Both the position numbers and the translations under genes were made by a program. This document shows positions 23,943-32,569 of a stretch of 38,809 nt of DNA, piece by piece. The first letter of the stretch is position 1. Every line of letters starts with the position of its first letter. The notes under the pieces were generated by a model that ran no database searches, had not been told where the DNA came from, and saw only the letters and a program-made list of their open reading frames with translations. Origin of the DNA: an uncultured Oscillospiraceae bacterium (GTDB taxonomy: Bacteria > Bacillota_A > Clostridia > Oscillospirales > Oscillospiraceae); assembly GCA_900754605.1 (NCBI GenBank), contig CAAEDK010000084.1:1-38809 (forward strand). Reading direction: 5' to 3'.

Positions 23943-25049
23943 ATGAATACCTATAAACTACTGACCCCCGGGCCCCTGACCACCACCGACACGGTGAAGG
24001 AGGAGATGCTGGTGGACCGGTGCACCTGGGATGACGACTACAAGGCCGTCACCCAGAAGATCCGCCGCCAGCTGCTCCAGCTGGGGCACGTGTCGGAGGA
24101 TGACTACACGGCCGTCCTGATGCAGGGCAGCGGCACCTTCGGAGTGGAGAGCGTCCTCTCCAGCGTGGTGGGGGACGAGGACAAGGTCCTCATCTGCTCC
24201 AACGGGGCCTACGGGGTGCGCATGACCCGGATCTGTGACCGGAACCGCATTCCCTATGTCCACTACGCCGAGAGTTATGACCACATCCCCGACCCCGCCC
24301 GCGTCGCCCGTCTGCTGGCTCAGGACCCGGCCATTACCCACGTGGCCATGGTCCACAGTGAGACCACCAGCGGCATCCTCAACGACATCCAGTCCGTGGG
24401 CAAGGTGGTCCGGGACGCCGGGCGGACCTTCATCGTGGACGCCATGTCCTCCTTCGGCGGGGTGGATATCCCCGTCTCCGACTGGGGCATCGACTTTCTG
24501 GTGTCCAGCGCCAACAAGTGCATCCAGGGAGTACCCGGCTTCTCCTTCATCCTGTGCCGCCGGGACAAGCTGCTCTCCAGCGAGGGCAAGGCCCGCTCTC
24601 TGTCCCTGGACCTGCTGGACCAGTGGAAGGGGATGGAGAAGGACGGCAAGTGGCGCTTCACCTCCCCCACCCATGTGGTGCTGGCCTTCTCCAAGGCACT
24701 GGACGAGCTGGAGGCGGAGGGGGGCATCCCCGCCCGGCACCGCCGCTATGCCGAGAACAACCGCCTGCTCATTGAGAAGATGCGCGCCATGGGATTTGCC
24801 CCATACATCGACGGGAGCCGACAGGGCCCCATCATCACCACCTTCTTCTATCCCGCCGGGGTACCCTTCCAGTTCTCCGAGTTTTACACCTACATCAAGG
24901 AGCGGGGCTACGTCCTCTACCCGGGCAAGCTCACCGATGCAGATACCTTCCGGGTGGGCAACATCGGAGAGATCTACCCGGAGGATATTGAGAAACTTGC
25001 TTCCATCATCGCCGGCTTCCTGGCTGCCCATAAGGAGGAGATCGCATGA
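23943..25049 (+). CDS. phnW: 2-aminoethylphosphonate--pyruvate transaminase
   Basis: The product has 368 residues, the normal length, with ribosome site AAAGGAGG. It opens KLLTPGPLTTTDTVKEEML, the PhnW signature, with MQGSGTFGVESV and HSETTSGILNDI. The PLP-binding lysine is Lys192 in SSANKCIQGVPG, after VDAMSSFGGVDI. The enzyme transfers the amino group of AEP to pyruvate, giving phosphonoacetaldehyde and alanine. It is coupled to phnX by a 4-base overlap. Together with the transporter genes it defines the operon as an AEP uptake and degradation unit for phosphate, carbon and nitrogen. Confidence 0.97.
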   Translation: MNTYKLLTPGPLTTTDTVKEEMLVDRCTWDDDYKAVTQKIRRQLLQLGHVSEDDYTAVLMQGSGTFGVESVLSSVVGDEDKVLICSNGAYGVRMTRICDRNRIPYVHYAESYDHIPDPARVARLLAQDPAITHVAMVHSETTSGILNDIQSVGKVVRDAGRTFIVDAMSSFGGVDIPVSDWGIDFLVSSANKCIQGVPGFSFILCRRDKLLSSEGKARSLSLDLLDQWKGMEKDGKWRFTSPTHVVLAFSKALDELEAEGGIPARHRRYAENNRLLIEKMRAMGFAPYIDGSRQGPIITTFFYPAGVPFQFSEFYTYIKERGYVLYPGKLTDADTFRVGNIGEIYPEDIEKLASIIAGFLAAHKEEIA

Positions 25050-25819
25050 TCCAGGCCGTCATCTTTGACTGGGCGGGCACCACTGTGGACTACGGCTGCT
25101 TTGCCCCCGTCCAGGCCTTTCAGGAGGCCTTCGCCCACCACGGCGTGCCGGTCACCCTGGAGGAGACCCGTAAGCCCATGGGTATGCTGAAGCGGGACCA
25201 CATCCGCACCATGCTCCGGATGGAGCGCATCGCCCGGGCCTGGGAGGAGACCCACGGCCGCCCCGCGGGGGAGGAGGACGTGGAGGCTGTGTACGCCCTG
25301 TTTGAGCCCAAGCTCTTCTCCATCCTGGACCGGTTTTCCACACCCAAGCCGTTTGCGGTGGAAACAGCGGCCGCCCTGCGGGAGATGGGGCTGAAGATCG
25401 GCTCCACCACCGGCTATACCGACTCCATGATGCACATTGTCGCACCCAAGGCCGCCCGGCTGGGCTACGCCCCCGACTTCTGGATCAGCCCCGACGGGGT
25501 GGGCGGCAGGGGCCGTCCCGATCCCTACATGATCTTTGAAAACCTGAAGGCGCTGGAGGTCCCCAGTGTGAAGAACGCCGTGAAGGTGGGGGACACTGTC
25601 TCCGACATCCGGGAGGGGGTCAATGCCGGCGTGTGGTCGGTGGGGGTCATCGAGGGCAGCTCCGTCCTGGGTCTGAGCCAGACAGAGTACGAGGCCCTCA
25701 CTCCGGAGGAGCGCAGGGATGTCTGCCGCCGGGCAGAGGAGACCTTCCGCGCCGCTGGAGCCCACTTTGTGCTGAACGATTTGTCCCAGCTGCCGGAGCT
25801 CATTCGGATGATCGGGTAA
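25046..25819 (+). CDS. phnX: Phosphonoacetaldehyde hydrolase
   Basis: The product has 257 residues of the HAD superfamily. Nucleophile Asp8 lies in VIFDWAGTTVDYG. The Schiff-base lysine, Lys49, is in MGMLKRDHI, which separates PhnX from other HAD enzymes. GSTTGYTDSMM (motif 2) and VGDTVSDIREG (motif 4) follow. The enzyme splits phosphonoacetaldehyde into acetaldehyde and phosphate. It is the last gene of the operon. The next structure downstream is a tRNA remnant with a terminator, which probably ends this transcript too. Confidence 0.97.
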   Translation: MIQAVIFDWAGTTVDYGCFAPVQAFQEAFAHHGVPVTLEETRKPMGMLKRDHIRTMLRMERIARAWEETHGRPAGEEDVEAVYALFEPKLFSILDRFSTPKPFAVETAAALREMGLKIGSTTGYTDSMMHIVAPKAARLGYAPDFWISPDGVGGRGRPDPYMIFENLKALEVPSVKNAVKVGDTVSDIREGVNAGVWSVGVIEGSSVLGLSQTEYEALTPEERRDVCRRAEETFRAAGAHFVLNDLSQLPELIRMIG

Positions 25820-25845
25820 TCACAACCCAAGTACATCTCAACTGA

Positions 25846-25930
25846 TGCTGCCCCCAGGCCATGCAGATGGAGAAAGCGACAGCAGCCCATAACCCGCAGG
25901 CCGTTGGTTCAAATCCGGCCCCAGCAGCCA
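25846..25930 (+). pseudogene. Degenerate tRNA-Met (CAT), intact 3' half
   Basis: From 25886 the sequence is a textbook tRNA 3' half: anticodon loop containing CAT (25888-25890), a 5-base anticodon-stem strand, a 5-base variable loop, T-stem GTTGG/CCGGC around TTCAAAT, acceptor strand CCCAGCA, discriminator G and encoded CCA (25928-25930). The expected 5' acceptor strand TGCTGGG appears only as TGCTGCC (25846-25852). The D-arm and 5' anticodon stem do not pair, position 33 is C instead of T, and the span is 85 bases. It is therefore a damaged tRNA-Met gene or a 3' half left by insertion of an element. It is followed at once by a terminator, as tRNA genes often are. Confidence 0.6.
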
Positions 25931-25931
25931 C

Positions 25932-25970
25932 AAAGCCGTCTGATTTTTTAAGAAATCAGACGGCTTTTCC
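25932..25970 (+). terminator. Terminator after the tRNA remnant and phnX
   Basis: A perfect 15-bp stem (25932-25946 with 25953-25967) has a 6-base loop, and the right arm ends in the short tail TTTTCC. The AAAGCC on the left would let it act in both directions. Confidence 0.85.
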
Positions 25971-26642
25971 GTGCATAAAGAGAACTGCCGGAACAGCCGG
26001 AGGTTCCCCAAAGCCTAAGCTCTGAAAAAGCATCCTCCTTTGCTGGAATGGAAGAGAGCTGCCAACCACCGGAACGAACAAAAGGAGGAATCAAGTCCGG
26101 ATGAAATCTGAATGGGCGTCATCAATGAATGGATTTGGCAGTTAAGTGAGAGAAAGGCAAGGGACCTTCTGGAAATCAGCTATGTGGGCCGTAGACGTGT
26201 CTCCTACCATTTCCGGTTCTCAATTCGAGCCGATTGACTGGACTGAAAAGCGCTCAGAAGCAGCCGTTGCAGGCACTGGGCCGGACTGTGCTGCCCACGA
26301 TTCTCGTACCATTAAGATTTTGCCGGCAGGTCAGAAGAACAAACTCTCTATGTGAGAGGTGTGCCGGCTCCCGAAGTAAGACTTAGCGGCCTTCGGCTCC
26401 AGGTTTGTGGCTTTGCTTGGCCGGAACAGCGGGATCCTCCGCCGGACTGATTGCGCCCGAAGACCCCAATATTTCATTTCCGGGCATTGAATATTTCGCC
26501 TCACAAAGCCGTCGCCCCGATAGCTCTCTCCCCACGAACCGGGACGATGGAGGGGCCTGTCCGTGCGGCGGTTTGCATATACGCCGACAGCCGGAAAATC
26601 CGCAAAAATGATTCAGCACCTTTTCTTTTCGACAAAATACGA
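25971..26642. other. Intergenic region, mostly without genes
   Basis: Apart from the small frame at 26112-26237, I see no gene. Overlapping frames of 60-110 codons lack ribosome sites and are probably chance. The short motif GAATATTTCGCCTC at 26489-26502 echoes AAATATTTCGCCTC near 19280 and may be coincidence. Confidence 0.35.
26112..26237 (+). CDS. Small hypothetical ORF (41 residues)
   Basis: The frame runs from ATG 26112 to TGA 26235. It reads MGVINEWIWQLSERKARDLL, then a basic strand (YVGRRRVSYHFRFSIRAD). AAAGGAGG lies 20 or more bases upstream, too far for this ATG and nearer to a 14-codon frame starting at 26101. The sequence looks protein-like, a helix then a basic strand as in the last residues of some recombinases, but I do not recognise it. 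It may be a C-terminal relic. Confidence 0.3.
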   Translation: MGVINEWIWQLSERKARDLLEISYVGRRRVSYHFRFSIRAD

Positions 26643-26648
26643 TATAAT
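26643..26648 (+). promoter_or_regulatory. -10 box upstream of the two-component genes
   Basis: TATAAT follows an AT-rich tract, but the -35 region (TTTTCT near 26621) is poor. The leader would be about 115 bases. A weak -35 would fit a promoter that needs an activator, perhaps the response regulator itself. Confidence 0.4.
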
Positions 26649-26769
26649 AAAGAAAAACGCCTGTTCCACAGCCGGGACGCTGCCTCTCCGTTTGCATGGA
26701 ATGGATTCGGTGGGATTTGCCGGCGGGAGCTGTTTGAAATTCAGAACACTGCGTATGGGGAGGAGACTC

Positions 26770-28269
26770 ATGATTTCGCTGTTTCTTGTTGAGGATGAGC
26801 GGATTGCCCGGGAGAGTATCCGAGACAATGTTCCTTGGCAGGAACACGATATCCTGTTCCTGGGGGATGCGCCGGATGGAGAAGTCGCTCTGCCGCAGCT
26901 CCTGGAAAAACGGCCGGATATTCTGCTGACGGACATCAAGATGCCGTTTATGGACGGCCTGGAGCTGGCCCGGATCGTGCGGAAGGAGCTGCCGGATACC
27001 CGCATCATCATCCTCAGCGGACACAATGAATTTGAATATGCCAGAAAGGCCATCACCCTGGGCGTAAATGACTATCTGCTCAAGCCTGTCTCCAGCAGGG
27101 ATATTCTGGAAGCCGTGGACCGCAGCAAGGCGCAGATTTTGGAATGCCGCGCACGGCGGATTGAGCGGCAGAGCCATAGCATCACACAGCGGGAGCTCTT
27201 TTTCAGCAATCTGTACAGCGGCATCCTGATGGGACCGGCGCAGATGCTCCAGCGTGCGGCGCAGCTTGGGATCTCTTTGGCTGCAGGAGCCTACCAGATC
27301 ATCCTGACGGAGCTGGACGGTGTGATACCGGATCGGGAGGCGCTGCGGGACAAGCTGTATGCCGCGCCAATGGCATACGGCTCCGGCTTTGATGGGGAGC
27401 GGGCCACGTTCCTGCTGCTGGCGGAAGACGCGGCCGGGCTTCCCCCGAAATTGCGGGAGTTCTCTGCATGGCTGGATGCGCTGGCCGGGCAGGAGGGACT
27501 GAGCGTGCATCTGCTGCCTGGAAAACAGGCGGCCCGGCTCAGCGACCTGCCGAAAGCATACCATCTGCTGACGATTCAGAAAAAGCAGCGGGAGTCCGCA
27601 GACAGCAAGACGCTGTCCCACTCCACCTCCTTCCAGCGGGACACCCTGCTGGACTTTTTGCGGACTGGGAAGCCGTCTGCGCTTCCGTCGTTTTGGGCCC
27701 ACTACCGGCCGACCATCGAGTCGGGGTATTCCTCCTTTGTCTATCGCTGCTATCTCTATACAGAGCTTTTCTTTGTGGTCCATGAGTTCTGCCAGGAAAA
27801 CCGGATCCCCCTTCCGGAATCCCTGCGCCAGGAGGATCTGCTGGAAAAGCGTATTCTGCTGACGAATTCCGTAGATGATTTCCTGACGCTGGCTTGCCAG
27901 CTCTGCGAAGAGGTGATGGAGGTCCGCCCCGGGGGCAGCCGGCACACGCCCTCCGCAGAGCAAGCCAGAGCGTATATCGACCGCCACTATATGGACCCGG
28001 AGCTGTCCCTCTCCTCGGTTGCGAATGCAGTGTCTGTAAGCCCCAACCACCTCAGCACGCTTTTCAAATCCAAAATTGGCGTCGGGTTCAGTGAATATCT
28101 GACGGAGGTCCGAATTCGCCAGGCCAAACGCCTGCTGATTACCAGCGATCTGCGGGTCAGTGAGGTCGGAGAACGGGTGGGGTATCAGAATATGGAGTAT
28201 TTCAGCATGCTGTTCAAGAAAAACACCGGGCAGACGCCCAGCCAGTACCGCCGCTCCCACACGCTATGA
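26770..28269 (+). CDS. Response regulator with AraC-type DNA-binding domain (YesN-like)
   Basis: ATG 26770 follows GGGGAGGAG; the longer upstream frame has no site. The 499-residue product has a receiver domain (1-120) with acidic pocket Glu8/Asp9, phosphoacceptor Asp55 (ILLTDIKMPFMDG) and a Lys near 105 (YLLKPVSS). A variable linker domain (about 130-390) follows, then an AraC double helix-turn-helix (about 395-499; ELSLSSVANAVSVSPNHLSTLF and VGERVGYQNMEYFSMLFKK). It is the partner of the histidine kinase, which it overlaps by 4 bases. Such pairs activate adjacent sugar ABC operons, so the ytf-like genes are the probable target. Confidence 0.95.
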   Translation: MISLFLVEDERIARESIRDNVPWQEHDILFLGDAPDGEVALPQLLEKRPDILLTDIKMPFMDGLELARIVRKELPDTRIIILSGHNEFEYARKAITLGVNDYLLKPVSSRDILEAVDRSKAQILECRARRIERQSHSITQRELFFSNLYSGILMGPAQMLQRAAQLGISLAAGAYQIILTELDGVIPDREALRDKLYAAPMAYGSGFDGERATFLLLAEDAAGLPPKLREFSAWLDALAGQEGLSVHLLPGKQAARLSDLPKAYHLLTIQKKQRESADSKTLSHSTSFQRDTLLDFLRTGKPSALPSFWAHYRPTIESGYSSFVYRCYLYTELFFVVHEFCQENRIPLPESLRQEDLLEKRILLTNSVDDFLTLACQLCEEVMEVRPGGSRHTPSAEQARAYIDRHYMDPELSLSSVANAVSVSPNHLSTLFKSKIGVGFSEYLTEVRIRQAKRLLITSDLRVSEVGERVGYQNMEYFSMLFKKNTGQTPSQYRRSHTL

Positions 28270-29729
28270 GACGGATGAGTCGTGCAGCCGGCGCCCTGAA
28301 AACCGCCCTGGGCCGCCGTGGGAGCATACGGAGCAAGATCCTGGCGGGGTTTACGGTCATCCTGGTGGGGATGTTGAGTATCAACCTGCTGGTTATCGGC
28401 CTGTCCCACCACTTTTTGGGAGAATACCATATCCTGGCGGAGCGGGTCATTTCCGCAAACAAGCTGATCCCCACTGTCCGGGATGACGTGAGCCTGGACG
28501 CCTATTATCTGGTGGCGGGGCGCCGCACCCTGGAGACGACCCAGCTCTTCCACCACATGGAGGAAATTCGCCAGGGGCTGTATCTGCTGAAGCAGGAGAA
28601 CAATTCTGAAAACGGCCGGATCCAGCTGCAGATTGCCACGCGCACCTTCGGCACCCTGCAGCGGTACTGTCAGAAGCTGGGGCAGGAGATTGATGCGGAC
28701 GTGTCCCTAGAACTGCAGAATGTGACGCTGGAGCAGATTCGGGATGTCTCCGCCCTGGTGTACAACCAGATTGAGGAATACATTTATCTGGAGCTGCTCT
28801 GGGGGGAGTCCATTGATCAGATGCTCCAGACCGGATTTCAGCTGCTGCTGCTGGGGGATCTGGTGGCGGTGGTGCTGATGGTGGCGGTTCTGGCATTTTT
28901 GCTGATGCGCATCAACCGGACCATCAACGACCCCATCCAGGCGCTGGTGGAAAACACCCGGCGGCTGGCGGAGGGCGACTTTGATGCCCTGATGGAAGAT
29001 GCCGGGGAGAATGAGGTCACCATCCTCAAAAAGAGCTTCAACCGCATGGCGGCAAAACTCCAGCGCCTGATGGAAAAAGTGGAGGAGGACACCCGCACCC
29101 AGGAGCAGCTGGAGCTGCGGCTGCTTCAGGAACAGATCAATCCCCACTTTCTCTACAACACGCTGGAGATCATCGTCTGGCTGGCGGAGTCCGGGGACAA
29201 GGAGCAGGTCATACAGGTGGTCCAGTCCCTCTCCCGGTTTTTCCGGGTGGTCCTCAGCAAAGGCCGCGCAGTGGTGTCCCTTCAGGAGGAGCTGTCCTGC
29301 ATCCAAAGCTATCTCTATATTCAGAAAGTGCGCTATGCCGATATCCTGAACTATGAGATCCAGGCGGAGCCCGAAGCCTTGGACTGCCGGATCCAAAAGC
29401 TGAGCCTGCAGCCCCTTGTGGAAAACGCGCTGTACCACGGCATTGAAAAGAAGCGGGGGGGCGGCACCATCCGCGTCTGCGCCGATGTGAAGGACGGCTG
29501 CCTGGTGGTTCAGGTGGCGGACGACGGCTGCGGCATGACGCCTGAGAAATTGGAGGAAGTGCAACGGGAGGTGGCCGGAGATCTCGGCCAGATTTCCGAG
29601 GGCGGGTTTGGGCTGCCCAATATCCAAAAGCGCATTCAGCTGGCCTATGGAGCGGATTACGGCATTCACGTGAGTTCTCGGCTGGGCTGCGGGACTCGGG
29701 TCACACTGCAGATTCCGGCAAAATCGTAA
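28266..29729 (+). CDS. Sensor histidine kinase (YesM-like)
   Basis: The product has 487 residues and starts within the regulator's stop (ATGA). Helix 1 is at about 28-55 (ILAGFTVILVGMLSINLLVI), an extracellular sensor at about 56-190, and helix 2 at about 195-218. A HAMP domain follows (INDPIQALVENTRRLAEGDF), then the His_kinase block with phosphorylated His294 in EQINPHFLYNTLE. The ATPase domain has N box VENALYHGI, DDGCGM and GFGLPNIQKR. It senses an outside signal, often a sugar bound to a partner protein. The phosphate goes to the upstream-encoded regulator. A terminator lies 27 bases after the stop. Confidence 0.95.
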   Translation: MRRMSRAAGALKTALGRRGSIRSKILAGFTVILVGMLSINLLVIGLSHHFLGEYHILAERVISANKLIPTVRDDVSLDAYYLVAGRRTLETTQLFHHMEEIRQGLYLLKQENNSENGRIQLQIATRTFGTLQRYCQKLGQEIDADVSLELQNVTLEQIRDVSALVYNQIEEYIYLELLWGESIDQMLQTGFQLLLLGDLVAVVLMVAVLAFLLMRINRTINDPIQALVENTRRLAEGDFDALMEDAGENEVTILKKSFNRMAAKLQRLMEKVEEDTRTQEQLELRLLQEQINPHFLYNTLEIIVWLAESGDKEQVIQVVQSLSRFFRVVLSKGRAVVSLQEELSCIQSYLYIQKVRYADILNYEIQAEPEALDCRIQKLSLQPLVENALYHGIEKKRGGGTIRVCADVKDGCLVVQVADDGCGMTPEKLEEVQREVAGDLGQISEGGFGLPNIQKRIQLAYGADYGIHVSSRLGCGTRVTLQIPAKS

Positions 29730-29756
29730 AAAAGCTGAGAAGCAGCAGAAAAAAGC

Positions 29757-29787
29757 AAAAGTCCGGCTTTCCGGCCGGACTTTTTTC
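29757..29787 (+). terminator. Terminator of the two-component genes
   Basis: AAAAGTCCGGC pairs with GCCGGACTTTT (29757-29767 with 29774-29784) and continues in a T-run. It makes the sugar transporter a separate transcript. Confidence 0.88.
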
Positions 29788-29822
29788 TGTAAAATTCAAA
29801 TAAAAACCCGTTGGAGCGCCTC

Positions 29823-29851
29823 TTTTCAAAGGTGGAGGCGTCTTGTATATT
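29823..29851 (+). promoter_or_regulatory. Likely promoter of the sugar ABC operon
   Basis: TATATT (29846-29851) has only a weak -35 (TTTTCA, 29823-29828) 17 bases upstream. An inverted GCGCCTC/GAGGCGT (29816-29822 with 29834-29840) covers the -35 region and could be a regulator site. A poor -35 fits activation by the AraC-type response regulator. Confidence 0.4.
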
Positions 29852-29915
29852 ATTTAACACAGGGCGCGAGACCGCCCATTCGGAAGATGAAGAAAGCGAG
29901 AAAGGATTGAAAGGT

Positions 29916-30929
29916 ATGAAACTGAAGAAATGGTTGACCGGCGTTTTGGCCGCTGCGATGGCCCTGTCTCTGGCCGCCTGCAGTGATGGAGGCGCGGAAA
30001 GCGCCGATGCCGGCAGTGAGGACAGCATCACCCTTGGATTTGCCCAGGTCGGTTCTGAGAGCGAGTGGCGCACTGCCAACACCGACAACATCAAGGCTGC
30101 CGCGGAGGCCGCCGGCGTGACCCTCCAGTTCTCCGACGCACAGCAGAAGCAGGAGAACCAGATCAAGGCCATCCGCTCCTTCATCGCATCTGACGTGGAT
30201 GTGATCTCCTTCTGCCCCATCGTGGAGACCGGCTGGGATACGGTCCTGCAGGAGGCCAAGGACGCCGGGATCCCGGTGGTCCTGGTGGACCGCGGCGTGA
30301 CTGCGGACCCCTCTCTGTATGTGACCCACATCTTTGCCGACGCCCTGAAGGAGGGTGCTAATGCCTTCAATTGGGTTGACGAGTATATGACTGCTGAGGG
30401 CAAGACTCCCCGTGCCGGCGGCGATCAGTTCCAGGTGGCGATTCTGGAGGGCACGGTCGGCTCCTCCGTGGCCGCCGACCGCCTGCAGGGATTCACCGAT
30501 GCCATGGCCGAATCCCCCAACAGCGGCAAGTACAACGTCATCTGTTCCCAGACCGGTGAGTACACCCGTGCCAAGGGCATGGAGGTCATGGAGTCCTTCC
30601 TGAAGTCCGACGGGGACAAGATCGATATTCTCTTCTCCTGCAACGGGGATATGGCTCTGGGCGCTATTCAGGCCATTGAGGCTGCCGGACTGAAGCCCGG
30701 TGAGGACATCGTCATCGTCTCCATCGACGCCGCCAAGGGCGAGTTCAACGCTATGATCGAGGGCAAGATGAACTGCGCCGTGGAGCACACCCCCAACTTC
30801 GGCGAGACCCTGATGGAAACCGCCAAGAAGATTGTGGCCGGCGAAGAAGTACCCGCCACCATTGAGCTGGAAGAGGGGATCTTCCCCGCTGACATTGCCG
30901 AGCAGGAGCTGCCCAACCGCACCTATTGA
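29916..30929 (+). CDS. ytfQ: Sugar ABC transporter substrate-binding lipoprotein, YtfQ-like
   Basis: The start ATG 29916 has GAAAGG upstream; the frame extends farther up without a site. The 337-residue product has a lipoprotein signal ending LAAC (Cys22). The mature part is a periplasmic-binding-protein type 1 fold: ITLGFAQVGSESEWRTANTD, QKQENQIKAIRSFIA, VVLVDRG and ILEGTVGSSVAADRLQGF. The SEWR and QENQ.KAIR patterns are those of the galactofuranose-binding YtfQ group, so galactofuranose or a related furanose is the likely ligand. This is family inference, not proof. A strong hairpin separates it from the ATPase gene, fitting a surplus of binding protein. Confidence 0.87.
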   Translation: MKLKKWLTGVLAAAMALSLAACSDGGAESADAGSEDSITLGFAQVGSESEWRTANTDNIKAAAEAAGVTLQFSDAQQKQENQIKAIRSFIASDVDVISFCPIVETGWDTVLQEAKDAGIPVVLVDRGVTADPSLYVTHIFADALKEGANAFNWVDEYMTAEGKTPRAGGDQFQVAILEGTVGSSVAADRLQGFTDAMAESPNSGKYNVICSQTGEYTRAKGMEVMESFLKSDGDKIDILFSCNGDMALGAIQAIEAAGLKPGEDIVIVSIDAAKGEFNAMIEGKMNCAVEHTPNFGETLMETAKKIVAGEEVPATIELEEGIFPADIAEQELPNRTY

Positions 30930-30956
30930 CCGGCTTTCGCCAACCGTTCCATGATC

Positions 30957-30988
30957 CCGCGGGCGGGGGATGTCCTCCCCGCCCGCGG
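30957..30988 (+). repeat. Intercistronic GC hairpin after ytfQ
   Basis: A perfect 12-bp stem (CCGCGGGCGGGG with its complement, 30957-30968 with 30977-30988) has an 8-base loop, followed by ACTGTTTT. It lies between the binding protein and ATPase genes, where it could partly stop transcription or protect the ytfQ mRNA from decay. Confidence 0.65.
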
Positions 30989-31066
30989 ACTGTTTTGCCC
31001 TGGCTCCCCAGGGCCTCCGGCGGGATGCCAGGCCCGCCGAATCCAAGACAAAGGATGTGATGACCT

Positions 31067-32569
31067 GTGGCAGAAGAAGCCCTGTTGACAATGCGGGGAA
31101 TCTGTAAATACTTCCCCGGCGTCCGCGCGCTGGAGAATGTGGATTTCACCCTGCACTCCGGTGAAGTCCACGCGCTGGTCGGCGAAAACGGCGCGGGAAA
31201 ATCCACCCTGATTAAGGTCCTGACCGGCGTCCACGCAAAGGACGGCGGCAAGATCGCCATGGAGGGCAGGCCCATTTCCCCCTCCAGCCCGCTGGAGGCC
31301 ATGAAGTGCGGCATTTCCACCGTGTATCAGGAGGTCAACCTGTGCCCCAATCTGAGCGTGGCGGAGAACATCTTTATCGGCCGTGAGCCCAAAAAGGCGG
31401 GCGGCATCGACTGGAAGACCATCAACCGCCGGGCCGCGGAGCTGCTGACTACGCTGAATCTGAACATTGACGTGACAAAGACGCTGGGGAGCTACTCGGT
31501 GGCCGTCCAGCAGATGATTGCCATTGCCCGTGCTGTGGATGTGGACGCAAAGGTGCTGATCCTGGACGAGCCCACCTCCTCCCTGGATGAGGAGGAGACC
31601 CAGCGCCTGTTCGCAGTGGTCCGCAAGCTGAAGGCCCAGGGCCTGGGGGTCATCTTTGTCTCCCACTTCCTGGATCAGATCTATGAGCTCTGCGACCGGA
31701 TCACGGTGCTGCGCAACGGTGAGCTGGTGGGCGCCTATGCCGTGGCGGAGCTGCCCCGGGTGGAGCTGATCTCCAAGATGATCGGCAAGGAGCTGGGGGA
31801 TATTCAGAGCATGGGCAAAAACACCGCCCTGTGCGGGGACGAGGTGCTGATCGAGGCCGACGGACTCTCCGCGTTCGGCCGTATCCAGGATTTTGACCTG
31901 CAGATCCACAGGGGCGAAGTCGTGGGCTTTGCCGGCCTGTTGGGCTCAGGCCGCACGGAAACGGCAGAGCTTCTGGCCGGCGTGGCCAAGCCCGAACAGG
32001 GCGCACTGCGGATGAACGGCCGGGAAGTCCATTTCAACTCCCCCCTGGACGCCATGCACCACAAGATCGCCTTCTGCCCGGAGGATCGGAAGATCCAGGG
32101 CATCATCGGGGACCTCTCCGTCCGGGAGAACATCATCATCGGCCTTCAGGCCAAAAAGGGCATGTGGAACCACATCCCCCTGAAGGAGCAGGAGCGGATC
32201 GCCGACGAGTACATCAAGCTGCTGCAGATCAAGGTCTCCTCTCCGGAGCAGCTGATCCGCAACCTCTCCGGCGGCAACCAGCAGAAGGCCATCATCGCCC
32301 GCTGGCTGGTGACGCAGCCGGATCTGCTGATCCTGGATGAGCCCACCCGCGGCATCGACATCGGCACCAAGACGGAGATCCAGAAAATGGTGATCCAGCT
32401 GGCCCGGGAGCAGCACATGTCCATTATCTTCATCTCCAGCGAGATTGACGAGATGACCCGCACCTGCACACGCCTGGCAGTCCTGCGGGACCGGCGGAAG
32501 GTGGCGGAACTGACCGGCGACGACATCAACTCCGACCGGGTGATGGCAGCCATTGCAGGAGGTGCCTAA
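31067..32569 (+). CDS. ytfR: Sugar ABC transporter ATP-binding protein, YtfR-like
   Basis: A GTG start (31067) follows AAGGATG. The 500-residue product has two ABC domains in tandem. The first has Walker A GENGAGKST (39-47), a degenerate signature region (YSVAVQQMIAIARA) and Walker B LILDEPTSSLD. The second has the altered GLLGSGRTE loop and a good LSGGNQQK signature with LILDEPTRGID. This asymmetric design is the rule for RbsA/MglA/YtfR-type sugar importers. It works with the two permeases that follow directly (the next ATG is adjacent to its stop). Confidence 0.94.
   Translation: MAEEALLTMRGICKYFPGVRALENVDFTLHSGEVHALVGENGAGKSTLIKVLTGVHAKDGGKIAMEGRPISPSSPLEAMKCGISTVYQEVNLCPNLSVAENIFIGREPKKAGGIDWKTINRRAAELLTTLNLNIDVTKTLGSYSVAVQQMIAIARAVDVDAKVLILDEPTSSLDEEETQRLFAVVRKLKAQGLGVIFVSHFLDQIYELCDRITVLRNGELVGAYAVAELPRVELISKMIGKELGDIQSMGKNTALCGDEVLIEADGLSAFGRIQDFDLQIHRGEVVGFAGLLGSGRTETAELLAGVAKPEQGALRMNGREVHFNSPLDAMHHKIAFCPEDRKIQGIIGDLSVRENIIIGLQAKKGMWNHIPLKEQERIADEYIKLLQIKVSSPEQLIRNLSGGNQQKAIIARWLVTQPDLLILDEPTRGIDIGTKTEIQKMVIQLAREQHMSIIFISSEIDEMTRTCTRLAVLRDRRKVAELTGDDINSDRVMAAIAGGA

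Noticed and set aside
23958..25031. 357-codon minus-strand frame opposite phnW
   Set aside because: phnW is unambiguous on the plus strand; the antisense frame is Gly/Val/His-rich shadow sequence.
26383..28260. 625-codon minus-strand frame opposite the response regulator
   Set aside because: The plus strand encodes a complete receiver plus AraC protein; the antisense frame has no recognisable motif.
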